Made by a program: the position numbers and the translations under genes. Shown here one piece after another: positions 23,901-32,100 of a DNA stretch of 64,000 nt; within the stretch, counting starts at the first letter, position 1, and every line of letters starts with the position of its first letter. Origin of the DNA: Ruminococcus sp. FMBCY1 (GTDB taxonomy: Bacteria; Bacillota; Clostridia; Oscillospirales; Acutalibacteraceae). The DNA lies in assembly GCF_023921805.1 (NCBI RefSeq), contig NZ_CP074197.1, positions 2,108,001 through 2,172,000 on the forward strand, in the 5' to 3' direction. The notes beneath the pieces were generated by a model. That model was not told the origin of the DNA and ran no database searches. It saw nothing but the letters and a program-made list of their open reading frames with translations.

Positions 23901-25183
23901 TCAGTTTCGGACTCTATGCAAAAGAAGATGTTGTATCTTCAAGCGGCACAGTTATTCCGGCTGACGGATTGATTGAGATTATCACGCTTGATGAAAACGG
24001 AGCAGCGACTGCAAATACAGACCTTCCATTTGGCAGCTACTATGTCAAGGAAATTGCTACGGACGAACATTATATCCTCTCCGACACACAGTATCCGTTC
24101 ACATTCGAGTATGCCGGTCAGGACACCGAAACGGTTGAAATCAAGGTAAATGACGGTAAGCCGATTGAGAACAAACTCATTTACGGTTCTGTATCTGGTA
24201 AGAAGATTGACGAGAACGGAGAAGCACTGGGCGGTGCTTTAATCGGCATTTTCAAAGCAGATGAAACCGAGTATACAAAAGAACACGCTATTATGACTGC
24301 CACATCTGAAAAGGACGGCAGTTTTTCTTTTGCCAAAGTTCCTTACGGAAAATGGATTGTAAGAGAGATTGAAGCTCCTGAAGGCTTTGTGCTTGATGAT
24401 ACTTCTTACGAAGTAAATATCGGGGAGAATGAGCAGGTCATCGAAGTGGAAATTACCGACGAGTATATTTACGGTAATATTGAACTTACCAAAGTGGACG
24501 CTGATTATCCGGATAACAAACTGACAGGTGCAACTTTTGATGTGTATAAGGATGTTAATGGCGACGGTAAACTGGACGATGGCGATGAACTTATCGGAAA
24601 TCTTGAAGAAACCGCAACCGGTATCTATGAGATGAAAGAAATTCTCTACGGTAAATATCTTGTACAAGAAACCAAAGCACCGGAGGGATTTGTGCTTGAT
24701 AAGGGCGTTTACTCCGTATTCATTGAAAAAGATGAAACCACCTACAAGGTAGAAAACAAAGCGGGAGTCGGCTTTATCAACGAAGCGATGAAAGGCAGCC
24801 TGAAAATCAAAAAGACATCTTCCGACGGTAATGTGGAAGGATTTACTTTCAGAGTGACAGGTGTAAACGGTTATGACAGCACCTTTACAACCGATAAGAA
24901 TGGCGAAATCTCCATAGATGGACTTCGTATCGGAGAATACACAGTGTCCGAGGTCAGCGACAATGTATCTGCCGGATATATTTTACCTGCCGATAAGAAA
25001 GTGACCGTAAAGGTCGGCGAAACGGTAGAAATCGAGATGCATAACGAACTTCGTGACACACCGAAAACCGGTGATGACAAAAAGACCGGTCTTTGGGTAG
25101 CACTTGCAGGTGCTTCTGCACTCGGTATTGTTGCAACGGTTGTTGCTTCCAAGAGAAAGAAGAAAAAGGAGGGCAATGAATAA
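20933..25183 (+). CDS. Giant surface adhesin: thioester domain plus about ten Cna-B (SpaA) repeats
   Basis: A 1416-aa cell-wall protein. Signal peptide 1-34 (ending AFAAS); thioester (TED) domain with Cys-92 in AYCIEPG and Gln-165 in ATQLLIW, the pair expected to form an internal thioester; then about ten Cna-B/prealbumin-like domains from residue 345 (each with a KxD-like start, a GxYxVxExxxPxGY turn and a final VxFxN), one of which contains an EF-hand-like DVNGDGKLDDGDE near 1207. The C-terminus has the sorting signal TPKTGDD, a hydrophobic helix (LWVALAGASALGIVATVVA) and a KRKKKK tail. The motif lacks the Leu of LPxTG, and a class B sortase is encoded at 45846. TED proteins bind host or other surfaces covalently. 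Confidence 0.92.
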   Translation: MVKTKIKRAVSFVMATVLSLSAFMSIGTSTAFAASGEKTKVYMVDFPRDGDANYDGVWGHSNLTLKNGWHTGSSTHTNLKAIGSYSGNIAYCIEPGVSLSSGQSMNKYDENYFNNITANGVISGDEIRLFIGRILQYGYRGTISTSWRSQNESAANSIAHAYATQLLIWETVVGERDANFNHKAASGCSNVKDVINAKHPLRSKIMNYYNSMVSSVQNHTVVPSFCTKSSGSAKVNELEWNGSKYVATLTDSNGVLSNYDFKANISGVTFSTSGNKLTVSMDKAPSKEFTITASKKNGVRRGVIVWSEGKHGQNSSVQDVVTYAQEVSDPVSGYVKMKVSYGSCQIVKTSEDGKVDGINFTISGNGVNQTVTTANGGKFQIDNLMPGVYTVTEQSIDKYVPQEVHRVTVVAGQVATVNFNNVLKRGNLQVIKSSEDNLVEGVKFHLYGTSLAGIAVDEYAVTDKNGVATFKDVLISGSTPYTLEEVDTEIRYVVPEKQTAPIKWNEVTNRDFTNILKKFSVTVTKSDREKGTAQGDAKLSGAVYGIYKGDTLVDKYVTDSEGQFTTKEYVCDIDWTIREITPSEGYLLDKTIHKVGAEPKLFTIEHNLVANDVTEQVMKGNIAIIKHADDGETKIETPENGAEFEVYLKSSGSFEKADKDERDTIVCDENGFAQTKDMPYGVYTVHQTKGWEGRELMKDFDVFISQDGQTYRYLINNANFESYIKVVKVDAETGKTIPYAGAGFQIYDPAGNKVSMTFTYPTPTTIDTFYTDADGQLVTPEKLDYGKGYSLVEVQAPYGYVLDSTPVSFDVTEENSTQEGGITLIKVDKPNMAQKGTISVEKTGEVFFGVNVSGEEDKDVIYQPVYKVKGLAGAVYEITADEDVITPDGTLRYHKGDVVDTVTTDEDGTAKSKELYLGKYTVVETKAPTGMVINKEKHSVELTYAGQDVAVTETATSFVNERQKVKISLEKILEQDETFGIGKNDEIKNISFGLYAKEDVVSSSGTVIPADGLIEIITLDENGAATANTDLPFGSYYVKEIATDEHYILSDTQYPFTFEYAGQDTETVEIKVNDGKPIENKLIYGSVSGKKIDENGEALGGALIGIFKADETEYTKEHAIMTATSEKDGSFSFAKVPYGKWIVREIEAPEGFVLDDTSYEVNIGENEQVIEVEITDEYIYGNIELTKVDADYPDNKLTGATFDVYKDVNGDGKLDDGDELIGNLEETATGIYEMKEILYGKYLVQETKAPEGFVLDKGVYSVFIEKDETTYKVENKAGVGFINEAMKGSLKIKKTSSDGNVEGFTFRVTGVNGYDSTFTTDKNGEISIDGLRIGEYTVSEVSDNVSAGYILPADKKVTVKVGETVEIEMHNELRDTPKTGDDKKTGLWVALAGASALGIVATVVASKRKKKKEGNE

Positions 25184-25272
25184 TGGACGCAAAGACAATC
25201 GTAGCAGTTGTTTTGGTCGCCTTTATTATCGGCGGCTTTATCTTCTTACAGATTAAAAACAGAAAGAAATAA
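25183..25272 (+). CDS. Small single-pass membrane protein, 29 aa
   Basis: MDAKTIVAVVLVAFIIGGF then IFLQIKNRKK. One membrane helix (residues 5-23) with a short basic cytoplasmic end. The ATG overlaps the stop of the surface-protein gene by one base and AAGGAGGG lies in that gene's last codons, so translation is likely coupled. Function unknown; proteins of this size and shape occur at this place in related elements. Confidence 0.6.
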   Translation: MDAKTIVAVVLVAFIIGGFIFLQIKNRKK

Positions 25273-25332
25273 GAAACAAAATGGTGGGCGGAGCGTAAAA
25301 AACTCCGTCCATTTACTTTATGGAGGTGCTTT

Positions 25333-25623
25333 ATGAATAAGCAGAGAACGGTTGACAGCAAGGTGCTTGCAATCCTCAGAGAATGCCCTGAAACAAGGTA
25401 TGACGATATGCAGCTTATCCTCTGCTATTACAACCGATACAGTTATTTGAAAGTCGGCGACTTATCTCTTGAGAATATAGTCAACAACTATAAGGGCTAC
25501 GGTTTACCGTGCTTTGAAACTATCCGCAGGTCAAGACAGAGGGTGCAGTCTTTGTTCCCGGAACTTTCCAGACAGTGCAGTGGCTGCGACAGCAGTATTC
25601 GTGTAGTCATAAAAATTGAATAA
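25333..25623 (+). CDS. Unrecognised ICE protein, 96 aa
   Basis: A small soluble protein: VDSKVLAILRECPETRYDDMQLI, then FETIRRSRQRVQSLFPEL and a CSGCDSSIRV end. The pattern (helical domain with RRSRQRVQ, a likely recognition helix) resembles small helix-turn-helix-like proteins carried by Tn1549-type elements. TGGAGGTG precedes ATG 25333. It starts a run of three closely packed small genes before the helicase. Confidence 0.65.
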   Translation: MNKQRTVDSKVLAILRECPETRYDDMQLILCYYNRYSYLKVGDLSLENIVNNYKGYGLPCFETIRRSRQRVQSLFPELSRQCSGCDSSIRVVIKIE

Positions 25624-25636
25624 GGAGGACGGAAAG

Positions 25637-25864
25637 ATGAGCAAACCGACATTTCAACAGAAAACAAAGCTAATGGCGAAATTGTTTGATTCCGGCTGTA
25701 ATACAGAAAAGAAACTACAACAGCTTGATATGGAGAGTATTTTGAAGATTCCGGGTATCACGATACCGGATATGGCACTCATCATCGAACTTCAGAAAGA
25801 AACCAAAGCCAACAAGTTGTTCTCGTATTTGGGAGGTGGAACGGATGAGCAGTCAGGAACATAA
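25637..25864 (+). CDS. Unrecognised ICE protein, 75 aa (DUF6103-like)
   Basis: MSKPTFQQKTKLMAKLFDSG, then LDMESILKIPGITIPDMALIIELQKETKANK. A small helical protein that resembles a short family common in these elements. ATG 25637 is chosen since AAGGAGG (25622-25628) precedes it; an in-frame ATG at 25616 lies ahead of that site. It overlaps the next gene by 20 bp. Confidence 0.65.
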   Translation: MSKPTFQQKTKLMAKLFDSGCNTEKKLQQLDMESILKIPGITIPDMALIIELQKETKANKLFSYLGGGTDEQSGT

Positions 25865-26126
25865 AGAAAACAGTATCCGCTTTATTGACAGTGGATACAA
25901 CGAAAAATTTCGTGTAAATGACGGAGAGAAAATCCTGATTCACACAAGAAACGGAACAACACTGGAGCGTGAGTGTAAATATATCGACGACTATCACACA
26001 CAAATCGGCTCGGATGTTTTCCATATCTGTGAATTTGCAGAGCTGTGTGAAAGAAACGGTCATACCGTTGAACCAGCCGGAAAGGAAAAGATAAAACCGG
26101 CAAAAAGCAAAGAAAAAGAACGATAA
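25845..26126 (+). CDS. Small ICE protein, 93 aa (LPD28-like)
   Basis: The core FRVNDGEKILIHTRNGTTLERECKYIDDYHTQIG, then VFHICEFAELCERNG, matches the short domain (LPD28 type) that accompanies large polyvalent proteins in mobile elements. The tail is Lys/Glu-rich. GGAGGTGG at 25832-25839 serves ATG 25845. It lies 14 bp before the giant helicase gene and may be its partner; this is inferred from position. Confidence 0.6.
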   Translation: MSSQEHKENSIRFIDSGYNEKFRVNDGEKILIHTRNGTTLERECKYIDDYHTQIGSDVFHICEFAELCERNGHTVEPAGKEKIKPAKSKEKER

Positions 26127-26140
26127 GGAGGTGCAAAGTA

Positions 26141-29100
26141 GTGTCAAGAAAATATGAACTCATATCCGAACTCTATGACAGAACCTGTAAGACGGTTGTT
26201 TCCAATCCGCAGAACTGGCAGAATTTCTTGCGGTCTGCGTGCAGAAACTACAAGCTGCGATATGATGAGCAGTTGCTTATCTATGCACAGCGACCGGACG
26301 CTACGGCGGTTCTTGAAATCGAGCGTTGGAACAGGAGTTTTGGACGATGGGTAAATAAAGGTGCAAGAGGCATTGCGGTATTTGCCGATGAAAACAGAGC
26401 AAGACAAAGACTTACCCACTACTTCGATATTTCCGATACTCACGAGAGCAGATATTCCCGTCCTGTTCCGCTTTGGGATATGAGGGACGAATACACTGAC
26501 GATGTTATTGAAACGCTTGCAAGCACATTCGGAGAACTGGATAACAAAGTCACTTTGGGCGAAGCAGTTATGAGTGCCGCACAAAATGCCGCCGAAGATA
26601 ATTTGCCGGATTATCTTAATGACCTCATCTATGCTTCCGAGGACAGTTTCCTTGAAGGACTTGACGAAACGATGATTGCAAGTCTGTATAAAAAAGTTGT
26701 AACAAACAGCGTGGCATATATGATGATGACAAGGCTTGGAATTGATACCGGCGAATATTTTGAAGCCGATGATTTTCGAGATGTTACCAATTTCAATACG
26801 CAGGATACGATGAACGCTCTGGGATTTGCCACAAGCGATATTGCAGAGATGGGGCTTTCGGAAATCTCAAAAACAGTGATGGCACTGAACCGTCAAAATC
26901 GCATAATTGAAGCAAACAGGCAACCGGAATACAATAAAGACATCAAAGACGAAAGGAGCAGCGATTATGAACGAGATAACATACACGATGGTCGGGGATT
27001 ACAATCTTCCGAACCTGACTCTGCCCGAACAGCCGGAGGTCATTCAGGGCAAATGGTCGCAGATGAGGAGAACTTATCTGAAAGAACACCACAAGGTTCA
27101 GTATTACAATCTCCTGACGAAAGGGATACTGAGCAGTCATCTGTCGGAAGTCCAGCAGAGGGCGACCGAGTTGGAGGAGACGCTTATCAGGCAGATGGCA
27201 CAGCAAGAGGGGCTGACGGAGCAGATGAAAGCGGACGATATGATGAATTGGATTCGCTTGATGAACAACATCAGGAACTCGGCACAGGAAGTCGTGAAAG
27301 CACAGGTAATATTCATTTAGAGTATTATGACAGAAGCAACGAGGACAAGAGCCTGCCGTTTTTCGGCAGAGATGATACTATAAGAGAAATACTCGGTACT
27401 ACACCGCATTTGTTGGCTTCTCTCGAAGATATTAAAGACTTCTATGAGAGAAATACCGATAGCGATACCCGTACCGAATATATCAAGAGCATCTTCAATA
27501 ACGACTATACGGAACTCACATTAGAGGATGGCAGAACCGTAGGTTACAAGACATTTCAAAATGTTTTGCACCTTTGGGAAGGTCATTATGACAGCAGAAC
27601 TGCACAGAGTTTCTATAACTGGAGCGTGATTGCACAGCACTTTGAAGCAATGCGTCTTTTGGGAGAATTAAATGATAGAATGAAACCACTACCGTCGGCA
27701 GACGGACAGATGAGCTTCATATTAGACGGTCAGGCAGAGGAAAACAAAACCTCTGCCTTTACTTTTTCTCAGGAGATTATCGACGCAGTTTTGACTCGTG
27801 GAAGCGGTATTCACGAAGGTAAAATGCGTATCTACGAGCAGTTTCAAAAGAGTTTATCTTCAAAAGAAAATGCAGACTTTCTCAAAAACGAATACGGTTG
27901 GGGAGGTTCATATCCTGTCATTATCGGTGCAGGTATTGATGAAAACCACGATGGGAAAGGCATAACTCTTTCAAGAGGATTTGGAAACGACGCACCGAAA
28001 CTCACTCTTAAATGGACACAGGTGGAAAAGCGTATCGGGGAGCTTATCCGTGCAGATAGATACTTAAATCCAAAGGAAAAGGAGCAGTATCCGCAGTGGC
28101 TTGAGAAGCAGGAAGCAAGACGGGCAGAAATCGAGGAGCAGAAAAGAAATCGGGAAATTCTTTCTACTGCACCACCGGAAGAAGCTGAGCAGGCAAATGA
28201 TGACGATATTATCGGTAAGAAAATTGTGATTGATGACCGCCGATTTGTTATTGAAAGCGTCGGTAAAATCAGTGGCGATGTTTCTATGCGTGATGTCACT
28301 TTTGAGGACAGCGTAGGCTTACCGATTAACCGTGTGGAGAAGATTGATTATGTCCGCAGTCTGCTTGCAGTGCAAACACAGGAACAGCAATTACCTGATA
28401 CCCGATATGAATATCATCTTGGAGACACGGTATATATCGGTGCAGCGGAGTATGAAATCTTATCTTTTGATGATGAGAGAGTAATGCTTTATGATACCGA
28501 AATGCCATTGTTCAACAAGGAGTTTGAGCGTGCTGAATTTGACCGTAAGGTGCAGGAAAATCCGCTTAATGACCATTTGAGAGTAACGGTATTACCAGCA
28601 GCAGAAAAAGCCGATACAGACGAAAATATCACGCATAGTGATACCGAAACCGAACAGAAAACAGATTATGAGGATGCGTTTTTCATTAACAGAGAACAGG
28701 AAAGCGTTACTTGGATGTACTTTAATCCGGACAGTAATGCCGGCGGTCAGTATGTTACAAATACGCTTTCTTTTGATGAAATCAGAAAAGCGGCACAAGA
28801 CAATAAGTCGGCAGATGAGTTCTTTGATTACCTCGGCAGTATCGCAAATCAAACTCTTGCCGATGTAGGTACAGAATGGTTTGAAGAAGCAGATAATGCT
28901 TTTAGACAGACACCGGATTTTACCGACTGTACTTCAGCCACAATGGAAGCACTCATTGAAAATGCCGAAAGAAGTGATATGGTAGTAACCAATATCGGCA
29001 ATGTTCCGATTGAGGATTACAGAGAAATCATTGCAAATCAGAATGGCTTCGACAGCTACGTTGAAATGTATAACGAGGGCATTCGTATCGGCAACGGCTA

Positions 29101-32100
29101 TGATAAAGAGCCTGAACCGATAAAACCGCAGTGGGAGAATAAAAAGAGCAAGGTCAAGAGTTTTGATTTGCACCCGGATATTCCGATGGCAGAGAGAAAT
29201 ACTTTTGATTTGCGTTCCAATCCGGTAGAACCGGCAGGCAAGAAAGAACGCTTCCGCAGAAATATGGAAGCGATAAAAGTTTTGAAAGAGTGTGAGTTTG
29301 AAAACAGATTTGCCACACCGGAAGAACAACTTATCTTGTCTAAATATGTCGGCTGGGGAGGTTTGTCCGAAGCCTTTGACGAGAACAATTCTGCTTGGGC
29401 AGATGAATTTGTTGAGCTATATACAGCACTGTCTTCCGATGAATATGCCGCCGCAAGAGAAAGCACATTAACCGCCTTTTATACTCCACCCGAAGTTATC
29501 GACGCTATATACAAGGCAATGGAACAGATGGGCTTTCGTGAGGGCAATCTGTTAGAACCGTCCTGCGGTATCGGTAATTTTATCGGTATGCTGCCGAATT
29601 CAATGGAAAACACAAAGATTTACGGCGTGGAACTTGATAAGATTTCGGCAGGGATTGCTCAGCAACTTTATCAGAAATCATCCATAGCAGCACAGGGATT
29701 TGAAGAAGTCAATGTGCCGGATAGTTTCTTTGACGGAGTTGTGGGGAATGTTCCGTTTGGCGATTTCAAGGTGCTTGATAAGAGGTACGATAAGTATAAC
29801 TTCCTTATTCACGATTATTTCTTTGCCAAGTCTTTGGATAAATTAAGACCCGGCGGTGTGATGGCACTTGTTACGAGCAAAGGCACGATGGATAAAACCA
29901 ATTCGTCGGTCAGAAAATATATCGCACAAAGAGCCGACCTGTTGGGAGCAATTAGACTTCCAAATGATACTTTCAAAGGCAATGCCGGTACAGAGGTTGT
30001 ATCGGATATTTTGTTCCTGCAAAAGCGTGACAGGCTCATAGATATAGAGCCTAATTGGGTACAACTTGGCACAACCGATGACGGTATCACGATGAACTCG
30101 TACTTTGTGGAACATTCCGAAATGATACTGGGCGAGATGAAAACAGTAAGTGGACGCTTTGGAGAAGAAGTAACTTGTGTACCGTTTGAAAATGCCGATT
30201 TATCCGAATTGTTATCGGAAGCGGTAGCAAATATCCACGGAGAAATAAACGATTACGAAGTAACCGACGAGTTGGAGGAAGAAGATAATTCTATCTCTGC
30301 CGACCCTACGGTAAGGAATTTTTCTTACACAGTGGTGGACGATAAAATCTATTTCCGTGAGAATTCTCGTATGACTCCGGTGGAGGTGTCGGCAACCGCC
30401 GAGAACAGAATCAAGGGTATGATTGCGGTTCGTGACAGCGTTCGCAATCTGATTGAACTTCAAACCGAGGACTATCCGGACGAAGAAATCAAAGCCGAGC
30501 AGTCAAAACTCAACAGTCTTTATGACAGTTATACCAAGAAATATGGACTGATTAACAGCAGAGCAAATATCTCTGCTTTCAGTGATGACAGTTCCTTTGC
30601 CTTGCTTTCTGCACTTGAAGTCATTAACGAAAACGGAGAACTGGAACGCAAGGCAGATATGTTCTTCAAGCGTACAATTAAGCCGCATAAGCCGGTAGAA
30701 AAGGTAGATACCGCCAGTGAAGCACTTGCTGTTTCTATGGGAGAAAAAGCCGGAATTGATATGGAATATATGTCAAAGCTCACAGGTAAAAATGAAGAAA
30801 CACTCTATCAGGATTTGAAAGGTGTTATCTTCTTAAATCCTCTTCACGGGTACGGGAATGTAACCGAGGCAAAGTATTTGATGGCAGATGAATATCTATC
30901 TGGTAATGTCAGGGAGAAACTTATCACAGCAAAAAAATCTGCCGAGGTGTATCCTGAAGATTATAAAATCAATGTGGAAGCATTGGAAAAGGTTCAGCCG
31001 AAAGACTTGACTGCAAGTGAAATATCTGTAAGGCTCGGTGCTACTTGGCTACCGCAGGAAGTAATCCAGCAGTTTATGTTTGAGTTCCTTGATACACCGA
31101 GATATGCACAGTGGAATATAAAAGTTCACTTCTCTCCCTATACGGGCGAGTGGAATATCGAGGGTAAATCCTATGACCGTTCCAATGTCAAAGCATATAG
31201 CACATACGGCACAGGTCGTATCAATGCCTACAAGATAATTGAGGAAACGCTGAACCTGAAAGATGTCCGTATCTTTGACTATATCGAAGATGATGAGGGC
31301 AGGAAAAAGGCTGTCCTTAATAAAAAGGAGACGGCAATCGCACAGGCAAAGCAGGAACTTATCAAGCAAGGTTTTCAGGATTGGATATGGGCAGACCCTG
31401 ACCGCAGAGAAAAGCTGACAAAGATGTATAACGAAAAATTCAACAGCATAAGACCTCGTGAGTATGACGGAAGTCACATCACATTTAGTGGTATGAATCC
31501 GGAAATCACATTAAGGGAACACCAGAGAAATGCTGTAGCTCACATTCTTTATGGTGGAAATACCTTACTTGCACACGCAGTCGGGGCAGGCAAGACGTTC
31601 GAGATGGTAGCGGCATCGCAGGAGTCGAAAAGACTCGGACTATGTAATAAATCGCTGTTTGTTGTACCGAATCATCTGACGGAACAGTGGGCGGCGGAAT
31701 ACTTGCAACTTTATCCGTCGGCAAATATACTGGTTGCAACGAAGAAAGATTTTGAAACAAAGAACCGTAAAAAGTTCTGTGGCAGAATTGCAACAGGAGA
31801 TTATGACGCAGTTATCATCGGGCATTCTCAATTTGAGAAAATTCCGATGTCCATTGAAAGGCAGAGGGCAATTCTTGAACAGCAGTTGAATGAATTGACG
31901 GAAGGAATTGCAGAACTAAAGCGTAATCGAGGGGAAAACTTCTCTGTCAAACAGCTTGAAAAATCAAGAAAATCCGTCAAGCAAAAGCTACAAAAACTCA
32001 ACGACCAAAGCAGAAAGGATGATGTTGTAACCTTTGAAGAATTAGGTGTGGACAGGCTTTTTATTGACGAAAGCCATTACTACAAGAACCTTTATCTTTA

